DNA of 64,000 nucleotides from contig NZ_CP071589.1 of NCBI RefSeq assembly GCF_017357005.1, positions 1,426,001 through 1,490,000 of the forward strand, written 5' to 3'. The stretch is from Staphylococcus simiae. GTDB taxonomy: Bacteria; Bacillota; Bacilli; Staphylococcales; Staphylococcaceae. This document shows positions 40,927-49,600 of the stretch, piece after piece; the first letter of the stretch is position 1, and every line of letters starts with the position of its first letter. The notes beneath the pieces were generated by a model. That model ran no database searches. It saw only the letters and a list, made by a program, of their open reading frames with translations, and was not told the DNA's origin. Made by a program: the position numbers and the translations under genes.

Positions 40927-42069
40927 TTATGATTCCTCCTTAAATTTAAAATATATTTTATGAATTTCTGCTACTATATTATTTATGTCATCTTCTGTTG
41001 TCAGTTCATTAAAACTAAATCTAATTGAATGATGAGCACGTTCTTCGTCTTCATACATTGCAGCTAAGACATGTGAAGGTTGCGTAGAACCAGCAGTGCA
41101 TGCAGAACCAGACGATACATATATATGAGCTAAATCAAGTAACGTTAACATTGTTTCTACTTCTATAAATGGAAAATATAAATTAACAATATGGCCAGTT
41201 GACGATGTCATCGATCCATTCAATTCGAAAGGAATTGCTCTTTCCTGTAACTTAACTAAGAATTGTTCTTTTAAGTTCATTATATGCAAGTTATTGCTAT
41301 CTCTATTTTCATCTGCTAATTCTAATGCCTTAGCCATTCCTACAATTTGAGGTAAATTTTCCGTACCTGCACGACGTTTGAATTCTTGTTCACCACCCAG
41401 TTGCATAAAATCAATTGGTAAATGGTCTTTAATTATTAAAGCTCCAACGCCTTTTGGTCCCCCAAATTTATGAGCCGTAATACTTATAGCATCTATATTA
41501 AAGTCTTCAAATTTTATATCTAAATGTCCTATAGCTTGTACTGCATCAACATGGAAAAATGCATGCGTATCAGCAATAATATCTTCTATATCATATATTT
41601 GTTGTACTGTACCGACTTCATTGTTAACAAACATAATTGAAACCAGAATCGTTTGATCGTTAATCGTTTCTGCTAGTTGGTCTAAATCTATAGCGCCAGT
41701 ATCATCGACATCAAGATAAGTTACATCATAACCTTCTTTTTCAAGTTGTTCGAATACGTGTAAAACGGAATGATGTTCAATTTTTGATGTGATGATATGA
41801 TTACCAAGTTGTTCATTTGCTTTGACAATACCTTTTATAGCAGTATTATTAGATTCTGTTGCACCACTTGTAAAAATAATTTCGTTTGGTTTTGCACCTA
41901 AAATTTGTGCTATTTGACGTCTTGATTGATCTAAATATTTTCGTGCATCTCTACCAATAGTATGAATAGATGACGGGTTGCCATAATGTGTTTGATACAT
42001 CTTAGTCATAACATCAATAACTTCAGGTTTTACTGGTGTGGTCGCAGCATAATCTGCATAAATTTCCAT
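40927..42069 (-). CDS. Cysteine desulfurase (IscS/NifS family, tRNA thiolation partner)
   Basis: This 380-residue PLP enzyme takes sulfur from cysteine to form an enzyme persulfide. It begins with YADYAATTPVKPEV, the PLP Lys is in SITAHKFGGPKGVG near 205, and the catalytic Cys is in SSGSACTAGSTQPSHVL near 325. Its last codon adjoins mnmA and the two are surely co-translated. I infer it feeds MnmA, as B. subtilis YrvO does. It is distinct from the SufS type used for Fe-S clusters. Confidence 0.95.
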   Translation of the reverse strand: MEIYADYAATTPVKPEVIDVMTKMYQTHYGNPSSIHTIGRDARKYLDQSRRQIAQILGAKPNEIIFTSGATESNNTAIKGIVKANEQLGNHIITSKIEHHSVLHVFEQLEKEGYDVTYLDVDDTGAIDLDQLAETINDQTILVSIMFVNNEVGTVQQIYDIEDIIADTHAFFHVDAVQAIGHLDIKFEDFNIDAISITAHKFGGPKGVGALIIKDHLPIDFMQLGGEQEFKRRAGTENLPQIVGMAKALELADENRDSNNLHIMNLKEQFLVKLQERAIPFELNGSMTSSTGHIVNLYFPFIEVETMLTLLDLAHIYVSSGSACTAGSTQPSHVLAAMYEDEERAHHSIRFSFNELTTEDDINNIVAEIHKIYFKFKEES

Positions 42070-42150
42070 GTTAGGACACTCCTCACAATTTTATCAATGT
42101 TCCAATAATAGCACCTTACATGCTATTTTTCTACTGTTCTGTTTTAAATG

Positions 42151-42213
42151 TTTAACATCAAAGATATATTATTTAACATCAAAGATATATTATTTAACAT
42201 CAAAGATATATTA
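42151..42213. repeat. Three exact tandem copies of a 21-bp sequence
   Basis: The unit TTTAACATCAAAGATATATTA occurs three times head to tail. It sits in the 317-bp region between the divergent cysteine desulfurase and monooxygenase genes. The rest of that gap (42214-42386) has promoter-like AT-rich sequence for the monooxygenase but I could not settle a single -35/-10 pair. Confidence 0.9.
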
Positions 42214-42386
42214 ATAGTAACATTTCATATACACTTTTTACGATAGTCATCACAAAATCGTGTTAACTTTTATGTTGTACCTTGTTTAAAAATTCAAAAG
42301 TTGTAATAATGAGCAGTTTTATATTTAAAAGTTCGTTTAATTGCTATACTGCAAGTATTATAGAAATGAAAGGATGCCGACAAAAT

Positions 42387-43391
42387 ATGTCTATTAAGTA
42401 TTCAGCTTTAAATTTAGTTCCAATCCGTGAAGGTGAAGATGAGAGTATAGCAATCAAAGATATGGTGACATTAGCGCAACATTTAGATGAATTAAAATAT
42501 GAGCGTTATTGGATTGCTGAACATCATAATGCGCCATTTTTAGTAAGTTCAGCTACCGCATTATTAATTCAACATACACTTGAACATACACAACGTATTA
42601 AAGTAGGATCAGGTGGCATCATGTTACCTAACCATGCACCACTTATTGTTGCAGAACAATTTGGTACTATGGCAACGATGTTCCCTAACCGTGTTGATTT
42701 AGGTTTAGGTCGTGCACCAGGTACTGATATGATGACTGCGAGTGCCTTACGTAGAGATCAACATGATGGCGTCTATAAATTTCCAGAAGAAGTTGCTTCA
42801 TTACAGCAATATTTTGGACCAGCTAGTCAACAAGCCTATGTACGTGCTTATCCTGCAGTAAATAAACAAGTTCCTTTATATATACTTGGCTCATCAACCG
42901 ATTCAGCTCATTTAGCAGCAAGAATGGGATTACCTTATGTATTTGCTGGACATTTTGCACCTCAACAAATGAAAGAGGCAATTGCTATTTATAAAGAACT
43001 TTTTGAACCATCAGATGTGTTATCTCAACCCTATGTCATGGTTTGTTTAAATACAATCGTTGCTGAAACTAACGATGAAGCACAATTCCTATCTACAACA
43101 ATGGCGCAAGTTATGGTTAGTATTACCAGAGGACGTATGCAACCTGTTCAACCACCGACAAATGATTTACAAAGTTTACTTTCTCCAAGAGAGTACGCTA
43201 TGGCAAATGCAAGATTGCAAACTTCACTTGTAGGATCTGAATCATCTGTCAAACAACAAATCAAAGATTTCATGTCTGAATATGGTCAAGTTGATGAATT
43301 TATGGCTATTAGTTATATATATGATAAAGAAAAACAAGTTGAATCATATCGTCGCTTTGCTAAAGTTATTGATGAATTAAATAAAGAATAA
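42387..43391 (+). CDS. Luciferase-like monooxygenase (LLM class flavin-dependent oxidoreductase)
   Basis: This 334-residue protein has the bacterial luciferase TIM-barrel pattern: MSIKYSALNLVPIREGE at the start, YERYWIAEHHNAPFL near 42-56, VGSGGIMLPNHAPL near 80, and DLGLGRAPGTD near 108. These enzymes use reduced FMN or F420; FMN is the likely cofactor in staphylococci. The substrate is unknown. I chose ATG 42387, with AAAGGATG about 11 bases upstream. A longer frame starting at 42282 has no ribosome site. It is a single gene on the plus strand with a repeat region after it. Confidence 0.88.
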   Translation: MSIKYSALNLVPIREGEDESIAIKDMVTLAQHLDELKYERYWIAEHHNAPFLVSSATALLIQHTLEHTQRIKVGSGGIMLPNHAPLIVAEQFGTMATMFPNRVDLGLGRAPGTDMMTASALRRDQHDGVYKFPEEVASLQQYFGPASQQAYVRAYPAVNKQVPLYILGSSTDSAHLAARMGLPYVFAGHFAPQQMKEAIAIYKELFEPSDVLSQPYVMVCLNTIVAETNDEAQFLSTTMAQVMVSITRGRMQPVQPPTNDLQSLLSPREYAMANARLQTSLVGSESSVKQQIKDFMSEYGQVDEFMAISYIYDKEKQVESYRRFAKVIDELNKE

Positions 43392-43496
43392 TTATCACTA
43401 AGATAGTTAAATGCTCTATAGTTATAAATCTAGTTAATAGTTATTTAGCAACTATATTTTAAAGTGATAAGTATGATAACAATATTATGTCGTAGG

Positions 43497-43788
43497 TACC
43501 TTTGTTGCACATTTAAAGCTAGTTAGATTTTTAATCTTTACTAGCTATGCGCAACTCCCATTGCTTGAAAAAACTAGGTGACTAGTTTTTCTGTGTTGGG
43601 TCCCTTGCCCAACTTCCATTGCTTGAAAAAACTAGGTGACTAGTTTTTCTGTGTTGGGTCCCTATGCAGTTGTAGTGTTTCTACTATCTAGATAGATAGC
43701 TAGAAAATCTCGGGAGTAGGACAGAAATAAATTTTAAATAAAATTCATTTCGTAATCCCACCCCGGCAAGATGGACATGTATCCTTAA
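43497..43788. repeat. Long composite intergenic repeat, copy 3, with internal 58-bp duplication
   Basis: Cassettes of the family occur here in rearranged or reversed order: GCACATTTAAAGCTAG, GTGTTGGGTCCC, GGACAGAAATAAATTTTAA, CCACCCCGGCAAGA. The segment TTGCTTGAAAAAACTAGGTG through GTTGGGTCCC is tandemly duplicated with a 58-bp period (starts at 43561 and 43619). Each copy holds the hairpin AAAAACTAG/CTAGTTTTT. No coding sense was found; 43789-43878 holds nothing recognisable. Confidence 0.8.
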
Positions 43789-43878
43789 TCTTTAATCCAT
43801 CCATGATAGTTACTCCTAATTTCATCATATTAACAATAAAATCTACTGTACCTCAATCTTATTATTTTTTCCTATTTA

Positions 43879-45824
43879 AAAAGAGGCTGGGACATAAATC
43901 CCAAAAATAATAGCACAAAGATGATTTTATTGTTAAATCGTCTTTGTGCTTCTTTATGTTCAATACTCCGTATTGTAGTTTCGCGTTCCTAGGGTGCTGT
44001 CTCAGCCTGTAGTCTTCGACTAGCACTGCTCCCTCAGGAGTCTTCACTACAATACTTCGTTTTTTATGTAATTTTACATGTAAATACTTCAAAAAAATAA
44101 GACACTTTCGTATAATTTAATAAATACCAATAAACCAAATTAACGAGGTGTCTTATGTATAAAGATTATAACATGACTCAACTTACACTACCAATGGAAA
44201 CTTCAGTAAAAATTCCTCAAAATGATATTTCAAGATACGTTAATGACATAGTTGAAAGCATACCAGATAGAGAATTCGACGAATTCAAACATTATCGTGG
44301 TGCGACTTCATATCATCCAAAAATGATGTTAAAAATTATTCTATATGCCTACACACAATCTGTATATTCTGGAAGAAAAATAGAAAGATTACTCAATGAT
44401 AGTCTTCGTATGATGTGGTTGTCTCAAAATCAAACACCTTCATATAAAACAATTAATCGATTCAGAGTCAATCCTAAAACAGATGCCTTAATTGAATCTT
44501 TATTTATCCAATTTCATAGTCAGTGTCTAAAGCAAAATCTTATTGATGACCAAGCTATTTTTATCGATGGAACCAAAGTCGAAGCTGATGCCAATAGATA
44601 TACGTTCGTATGGAAGAAAAGTATTTTAAATTATGAAACAGATATAAACGAAAATTCAAAAACAATCTATCAAGAATTAGTAAAGGATAAAATTATACCA
44701 GAGATTATAGAAGATAAAGATACTGATTTATCAAAAGAAGATATTGATTTAATCGGTAGTCACTTGGATAAAGAAATCGAAGATTTAAATCAACAAATTG
44801 ATAATGAAACACAACCAGAACTAAGAAAGCAAACTCGTCAAAAAAGAACTAAAATAAAAAAAGTTAAAAAGAAATTTGATGATTATTCTGACCGAAAGTC
44901 GAAGTACGAAGAACAAAAAGCAATTCTTCAAGACCGTAATAGTTATTCTAAAACAGACCATGACGCTACTTTTATGAGAATGAAAGAAGATCATATGAAA
45001 AATGGACAACTTAAACCAGGATACAATTTACAAATAGCGACAAATTCGCAATTTGTTTTATCATATAATGTCTACCAAAATCCAACAGATACTAGAACTT
45101 TAATACCATTTTTAACTTTAATTAAAGAAACCTACGGTTATTTACCTGAGTATATTGTCGCTGATGCTGGTTATGGTAGTGAACAAAATTACATGGCTAT
45201 TATCGATGATTTTAATAGAACACCATTGATTACATATGGAATGTTTATTAAAGATAAAACTAAAAAATTTAAAAGTGACATTTTTAATACTCAGAACTGG
45301 GATTATGATGAAATCAACGATGAATTTATTTGTCCAAATCAAAAACGATTAGGATTTAAACGATATGCTTATCGTAATGATAAATATGGATTCAAAAGAG
45401 ATTTTAAATTATATGAATGTGATGATTGTACAGATTGTCCACTCAAACATCAATGTATGAAATCAAAGTCAAAAACAAATAAAAAAATAATGAAGAATTA
45501 TAATTGGGAGTATTTTAAATCTCAAGTAAATCAAAAGCTTTCTGAGCCAGAAACGAAAAAAATCTATAGTCAAAGAAAAATTGACGTAGAACCTGTTTTT
45601 GGATTCACGAAGGCTATTTTGGGGTTCACTCGAATGTCAGTTCGAGGACTCGATAAGGTTAAACGTGAACTTGGATTTGTATTAATGGCAGTTAACATAA
45701 GGAAGCTAGCAGCTCAAGGAGCTGTTTATTTCAAAATTAATAATGAAAAAGACAATTTCTATCAATTTTCAATAGAAATTGTCTTTTTTACTTTCACCAA
45801 GAACTTAATGTCCCAGGCTCTTTT
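43879..45824 (+). mobile_element. IS1182-family insertion sequence
   Basis: The ends are inverted repeats: left AAAAGAGGCTGGGACATAA (43879-43897) and right, on the opposite strand, AAAAGAGCCTGGGACATTAA (45824-45805). They differ at two positions. Length is about 1.95 kb. The left end contains the hairpin GCACAAAGA...TCTTTGTGC (43913-43949) and the shared 60-nt block at 43983-44042, flanked by GTATTGTAGT/ACTACAATAC. I find no clear target duplication. The right end lies five bases from the stop codon of a small minus-strand gene. Confidence 0.88.
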
Positions 45825-45894
45825 AAGTTTTATTTGCCGTCTTTTTTACCTTCTTTGTGGTCTTTTTCTTTATTACCACCAGTGTATTCATTAA
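44155..45894 (+). CDS. IS1182-family transposase
   Basis: The reading frame codes for 579 residues. The N-terminal part (MTQLTLPMETSVKIPQNDIS, then ATSYHPKMMLKIILYAY near 57-73) is the conserved IS1182/IS5-type start. DDE candidates are IFIDGTKVEADANRY near 138-152, VADAGYGSEQNY near 337, and IDVEPVFGFTKAILGFTRM near 480, with a zinc-like CDDCTDCPLKHQC before the last. A coiled-coil segment lies near 205-260. GAGGTG precedes the ATG. The last ~23 codons lie beyond the right terminal repeat and are flanking DNA; a terminator hairpin (45750-45791) overlaps the 3' end. Probably active or recently so. Confidence 0.88.
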   Translation: MYKDYNMTQLTLPMETSVKIPQNDISRYVNDIVESIPDREFDEFKHYRGATSYHPKMMLKIILYAYTQSVYSGRKIERLLNDSLRMMWLSQNQTPSYKTINRFRVNPKTDALIESLFIQFHSQCLKQNLIDDQAIFIDGTKVEADANRYTFVWKKSILNYETDINENSKTIYQELVKDKIIPEIIEDKDTDLSKEDIDLIGSHLDKEIEDLNQQIDNETQPELRKQTRQKRTKIKKVKKKFDDYSDRKSKYEEQKAILQDRNSYSKTDHDATFMRMKEDHMKNGQLKPGYNLQIATNSQFVLSYNVYQNPTDTRTLIPFLTLIKETYGYLPEYIVADAGYGSEQNYMAIIDDFNRTPLITYGMFIKDKTKKFKSDIFNTQNWDYDEINDEFICPNQKRLGFKRYAYRNDKYGFKRDFKLYECDDCTDCPLKHQCMKSKSKTNKKIMKNYNWEYFKSQVNQKLSEPETKKIYSQRKIDVEPVFGFTKAILGFTRMSVRGLDKVKRELGFVLMAVNIRKLAAQGAVYFKINNEKDNFYQFSIEIVFFTFTKNLMSQALLSFICRLFYLLCGLFLYYHQCIH

Positions 45895-45979
45895 TTTTAT
45901 CTTTCACTTGTTCAACTTGTTTATTGTCACTATTTTTAAATTTTTCAGCAGCGTCTTTTGCTTTATCCATGAAACTCAT
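45830..45979 (-). CDS. Small hydrophilic Lys-rich protein, 49 residues
   Basis: It reads MSFMDKAKDAAEKFKNSDN, then a KQVEQVKDKINEYTGG segment and a lysine-, aspartate- and glycine-rich tail. An AGGAG ribosome site lies seven bases before the ATG. The pattern xxDKAKDxxE plus DKxxEYTGG recalls the small MT0933-type antitoxin/CsbD-like stress proteins; the resemblance is weak and I do not assign a function. The stop codon is five bases from the IS1182 right end, so its natural terminator was probably displaced by the insertion. It precedes the divergent-looking cymR region. Confidence 0.72.
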   Translation of the reverse strand: MSFMDKAKDAAEKFKNSDNKQVEQVKDKINEYTGGNKEKDHKEGKKDGK

Positions 45980-46114
45980 AATAATACTCTCCTTAAAATC
46001 ATTTTATTACATCAAAGAATAAAATTATTTTATCCATTTTAAAACCTTATTTGATGTATATTAATGTATACCACAAACAAGGTCTATTAAACATAAGACA
46101 TATATTTTAAGTTA

Positions 46115-46537
46115 TTAAATATAAAACATGTATCCATCTAAATCTGTATTTGTTTCGTTGTAATCTGCTAAATATTTTAAAGTCGTATTATCTAATACAT
46201 CTCTGACTGCATCTCTCATACGGAGCCATAATTGTTTTTGAGCAGGTGGCTCTGATTCGATGCTTTCTACAAAGGTTATTGGTCCTTCTAAAAGTCTGAT
46301 AATATCGCCTGCGGATATTTCTTCAGCTGGTACTCTTAGTTGATAACCACCTTTTGCACCACGAACACTTCGAATTAAACCTGCATTTCTTAATGGACCA
46401 ACTAATTGCTCTAAGTATAAATCACTTAAATTGTTTTCCTCAGCAATTGTTTTTAATGATATACACCCTTGCTCTTCTTTTTTAGCAAGAGAAATCATTA
46501 ACGTTAGTCCATATCTCCCTTTAGTTGATATTTTCAT
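46115..46537 (-). CDS. cymR: Cysteine metabolism repressor CymR (Rrf2 family)
   Basis: This 140-residue Rrf2-family winged-helix regulator starts MKISTKGRYGLTLMISLAKK, with LSDLYLEQLVGPLRNAGLI as recognition region and RGAKGGYQL as wing. It lacks the three-cysteine Fe-S cluster of IscR. The only Cys is residue 25, the position used as redox sensor in S. aureus CymR. With CysK it represses cystine and sulfur uptake genes. It is divergent from rarA with a 76-bp gap, and cysteine desulfurase lies a few genes away. Confidence 0.95.
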   Translation of the reverse strand: MKISTKGRYGLTLMISLAKKEEQGCISLKTIAEENNLSDLYLEQLVGPLRNAGLIRSVRGAKGGYQLRVPAEEISAGDIIRLLEGPITFVESIESEPPAQKQLWLRMRDAVRDVLDNTTLKYLADYNETNTDLDGYMFYI

Positions 46538-46622
46538 TGTATAACCTCACTTAATTCGAATATTAGTTACTCCCATTTTATCATTTTTTAAGTTAAGATA
46601 GTATTAGAAAGGTGTGACAAAT

Positions 46623-47897
46623 GTGAGTACTGAACCATTAGCGTCAAGAATGAGACCCAAAAATATAGATGAAATCATTTCGCAACAACATTTAGTTGGT
46701 GACAAAGGTATCATAAGAAGGATGGTCAATACTAATAAATTATCTTCGATGATTTTTTATGGACCTCCTGGTATCGGTAAGACTAGTATTGCTAAAGCAA
46801 TTTCAGGTAGCACTCAGTATAGGTTCAGACAACTTAATGCTGTGACAAATACTAAGAAAGATATGCAACTTGTAGTTGAAGAAGCAAAAATGTCTGGACA
46901 AGTCATTTTGTTATTAGATGAAATTCATCGTTTGGATAAAGCTAAACAAGACTTTCTATTACCTCACCTAGAAAATGGCAAAATTGTCTTAATTGGAGCA
47001 ACGACCTCAAATCCTTATCACGCTATTAATCCTGCCATACGTTCAAGAGCACAAATCTTTGAACTTTTTCCATTAGAAAGTTCAGATATTTATACCGCTT
47101 TAGAACGTGCTATAAATGATAATGAACGTGGCTTAGCATCATACCAGCCTGTCATAAATGATGATGCCATGACTTACTTTTCAACCCAAAGTCAAGGCGA
47201 TGTTCGTAGTGCACTTAATGCACTTGAATTAGCTGTATTAAGTTCAGAAGTAAGTGAAGATGGTCAACATCACATTACATTACAAGATGCTAAAGATTGC
47301 TTACAAAAAGGTGCATTTATTAGTGATAAAGATGGTGATATGCACTACGATGTCATGAGTGCTTTTCAAAAATCAATTCGTGGCAGTGACGTCAACGCTG
47401 CATTACATTATTTAGCTCGACTAATTGAAGCTGGTGATTTACCAACAATCGTTAGACGTTTACTGGTCATCAGTTTCGAAGATATTGGTTTAGCTTCACC
47501 TAATGCCGGACAACGAACATTAGCTGCAATCGAATCAGCTGAACGTTTAGGCTTACCAGAAGCACGCATTCCTTTAAGTCAAGCTGTTATAGAATTATGC
47601 CTATCTCCAAAATCTAATTCAGCTATTACAGCTATCGATAGTGCTTTATCTGATATTAGACAAGGACATGTAGGACAAATTCCAGATCATTTAAAAGATG
47701 GACATTACCAAGGTGCTAAAGAATTAGGCCGTGCGATAGGTTATAAATATCCCCATAATTATGAAAATGGCCATGTCGTACAACAATACCTACCAGATAA
47801 ACTTAAAAACAGACAATATTATGAACCTAAATCAACCTCTAAAAGTGAATTACAATTCAAAGAAATTTATGATAACTTACGTCAAAAACGTAAATAA
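46623..47897 (+). CDS. rarA: Replication-associated recombination ATPase RarA (MgsA)
   Basis: This 424-residue AAA+ protein acts at stalled replication forks. It begins STEPLASRMRPKNIDEIISQ, with Walker A GPPGIGKTSIA near 50, Walker B LLLDEIHR near 98, and the C-terminal tetramerisation domain including SFEDIGLASPNAGQR. I chose a GTG at 46623, with AAGGTG about eight bases upstream; the GTG at 46614 overlaps that site and an ATG at 46621 is out of frame. It is divergent from cymR and ends in a bidirectional hairpin. Confidence 0.93.
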   Translation: MSTEPLASRMRPKNIDEIISQQHLVGDKGIIRRMVNTNKLSSMIFYGPPGIGKTSIAKAISGSTQYRFRQLNAVTNTKKDMQLVVEEAKMSGQVILLLDEIHRLDKAKQDFLLPHLENGKIVLIGATTSNPYHAINPAIRSRAQIFELFPLESSDIYTALERAINDNERGLASYQPVINDDAMTYFSTQSQGDVRSALNALELAVLSSEVSEDGQHHITLQDAKDCLQKGAFISDKDGDMHYDVMSAFQKSIRGSDVNAALHYLARLIEAGDLPTIVRRLLVISFEDIGLASPNAGQRTLAAIESAERLGLPEARIPLSQAVIELCLSPKSNSAITAIDSALSDIRQGHVGQIPDHLKDGHYQGAKELGRAIGYKYPHNYENGHVVQQYLPDKLKNRQYYEPKSTSKSELQFKEIYDNLRQKRK

Positions 47898-47925
47898 CAA
47901 CAATCTCATATGAAATAAACAAAAG

Positions 47926-47963
47926 CCTTCGTTATATAAATACGTATAACGAAGGTTGATTTT
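47926..47963 (+). terminator. Bidirectional terminator between rarA and tcdA
   Basis: CCTTCGTTATA / TATAACGAAGG with an 8-base loop, then TTGATTTTTT on the plus strand. It is placed between two convergent genes and can serve both. Confidence 0.85.
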
Positions 47964-47998
47964 TTAAATCACTATCTTGTTATTCAGTTGATCGACTG

Positions 47999-48772
47999 TT
48001 ATTGCCCTCTATCTTTAATACGAGTTACAGGAATGTCTTTTAAAACATCATTAATAACATAACTAGCACAAATCAATCCTACTACACTTGGAACAAACGC
48101 ATTTGAAGATGGTGGTATTTGACCTTTACGATTTATCGCATTTTTATCACCAACGACTTCTTTAACATCTTCTCTAATTACAATTGGACTTTCATCAGAA
48201 AAAACAACAGGAATTCCTTTTCGAATACCAGCTTTTTTCAATTTCTGACGGATAATTTTTGCCATTGGATCTGTGTGTGTCTTTGAAATATCAGCTATTT
48301 CAAATCTAGTTGGGTCTGTTTTATTAGCTGCACCCATACTTGAAATTATTTTAATGCCTCTATCCAAACATTCTTTCATTAAATGTACTTTGTACATAAT
48401 CGTATCACTAGCATCAATAACATAATCAATATCATAGTTATTAAAAATGTCTTCGTATGTATCTTCAGTATAAAACATATGTAAAGATGTCACTTTACAG
48501 TCTGGATTAATTAATTTAATACGTTCTTCCATTAATGTTACTTTACTTTGACCAATTGTTGAAGTTAATGCATGTAATTGTCTGTTAACATTAGTAATAT
48601 CAACATCATCTTTATCAATTAAAATTATATGACCGATATTAGTACGAGCTAATGCTTCAGCTGCAAATGATCCAACTCCACCAACACCTAATACGACAAC
48701 TGTTTGTTGTTTTAATAAATCTAATCCTTGTTGACCTATAGCAAGTTCATTTCTTGAAAATTGATGTTTCAT
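47999..48772 (-). CDS. tcdA: tRNA threonylcarbamoyladenosine dehydratase TcdA
   Basis: This 257-residue E1/MoeB-like enzyme closes t6A37 of tRNA to cyclic t6A using ATP. It begins RNELAIGQQGLDLLKQQ and has nucleotide-binding GVGGVGSFAAEAL near 30-42, DADDVDITNVNRQ-type metal region near 55 (here DKDDVDITNVNRQLH), and SMGAANKTDPT near 137-147. Its C-terminal part (VVGLICASYVIND) is typical. 6S RNA and aspS follow upstream on the same strand, a syntenic arrangement shared with B. subtilis yrvM-bsrA-aspS. Confidence 0.95.
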   Translation of the reverse strand: MKHQFSRNELAIGQQGLDLLKQQTVVVLGVGGVGSFAAEALARTNIGHIILIDKDDVDITNVNRQLHALTSTIGQSKVTLMEERIKLINPDCKVTSLHMFYTEDTYEDIFNNYDIDYVIDASDTIMYKVHLMKECLDRGIKIISSMGAANKTDPTRFEIADISKTHTDPMAKIIRQKLKKAGIRKGIPVVFSDESPIVIREDVKEVVGDKNAINRKGQIPPSSNAFVPSVVGLICASYVINDVLKDIPVTRIKDRGQ

Positions 48773-49019
48773 AGTTATATCTCCTTATTGCAGTTCTTAT
48801 ATCGTCAGTCCATAACAACTGCTTATACAATAGTTGAATCCACAACGAATTGTATTTCTTATTTCATTTATTCTTTTTTTACAAATTTTAGACTGCTACT
48901 TTTTAATAATCAAATTTTGTTTAAAATCATTTTATAACAACCATTATATATTATATTTTAACATTGATTTATAACAAACAATCAATAGTTAATATGCTTT
49001 TTCTACAAGCATACAATGA

Positions 49020-49146
49020 AAGTGGGACAGAAATAAAATTTCTTTGCAATTTTATTAAGTAATCCCGCCTCGACGAGACTGACTAAGTTCTTAAAACATT
49101 GATTTATCAACATTTTGAAAACCAGACAGTTACTGCACAATGTTTA
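49020..49146. repeat. Long composite intergenic repeat, copy 4 (inverted, short)
   Basis: It starts GTGGGACAGAAATAAAATTT and contains GAGACTGACTAAG, TTTGAAAACCAGACAGTTAC in reverse sense relative to the 6.2-kb copy. 48773-49019 upstream holds no gene and no clear element. Confidence 0.7.
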
Positions 49147-49149
49147 ATT

Positions 49150-49232
49150 AGTTTTCTCCCAAATTGGACTGATACATAATTATTTTTTAAACTATAAAAC
49201 TTTTATTTATCAGTTCTAAAAATTAGAAACCT
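49150..49232. repeat. GGTTCTCT palindromic element, medium form
   Basis: AGTTTTCTCCCAAATTGGAC opens it and TATCAGTTC...AATTAGAAACC closes it. The middle is an AT-rich AAACTATAAAACTTT segment. It abuts a composite repeat copy on the left. Confidence 0.78.
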
Positions 49233-49299
49233 TAATTTTAAGTGTAAAATGCTTGTTACCCCAAGCTCCGTATTACATTTTAATAAAAATGTGCATAAA

Positions 49300-49490
49300 A
49301 ATACGCAAGACAACGTCTTGCGCATTGATAGAGTCCGAGTTGCCGTAGTTATAGTAGCTTGATCATTCGGCCTGCTATATACAGGTGGGTGCCCTGTTTC
49401 TCGTTTTGTACGTCCTTGTAATAAGGCGTGTACGCTGCAAGAAAACCTATTGGGCTCCCTGATCAAAGAGTGTTAGGCCCAAATTAAAAA
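49300..49490 (-). ncRNA. ssrS: 6S RNA
   Basis: This roughly 190-nt minus-strand RNA lies between aspS and tcdA, where Firmicutes carry a 6S RNA. It starts near GGGCCTAACACTC and folds as a long rod with paired TGATCA arms. The C-rich CACCCACCTG and G-rich AGGGAGCCC stretches face a large central bulge, which is the open-promoter mimic bound by RNA polymerase sigma-A. It ends in the hairpin CGCAAGAC-loop-GTCTTGCG (49322-49304) followed by TATTTTTAT. A short reading frame across it is spurious. No promoter could be fixed by eye. Confidence 0.82.
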
Positions 49491-49600
49491 GCAAACATAC
49501 GTACAACTCAGATGACTATCTTATGATGCTATCATAGCATATTTTTTTTAGTATTGAAATTTTAAAGAACTATAATTTAAAAACTTTTAACAATTAGTTT

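Noticed and set aside
43862..44092. 76-residue protein on the minus strand
   Set aside because: It is a translation of the IS left end, its hairpins and the shared 60-nt repeat block; the same peptide pattern would arise from the repeat anywhere.
45857..46042. Plus-strand small hydrophobic proteins after the IS
   Set aside because: They are antisense to the better-supported 49-residue gene and have no ribosome site.
46538..46622. CymR operator in the cymR-rarA gap
   Set aside because: A CGAATAT-like sequence is present but matches the known operator too weakly to claim.
49203..49466. 87-residue protein on the minus strand
   Set aside because: It lies across the 6S RNA and one palindromic element, has no ribosome site and an odd composition; the RNA explains the sequence.
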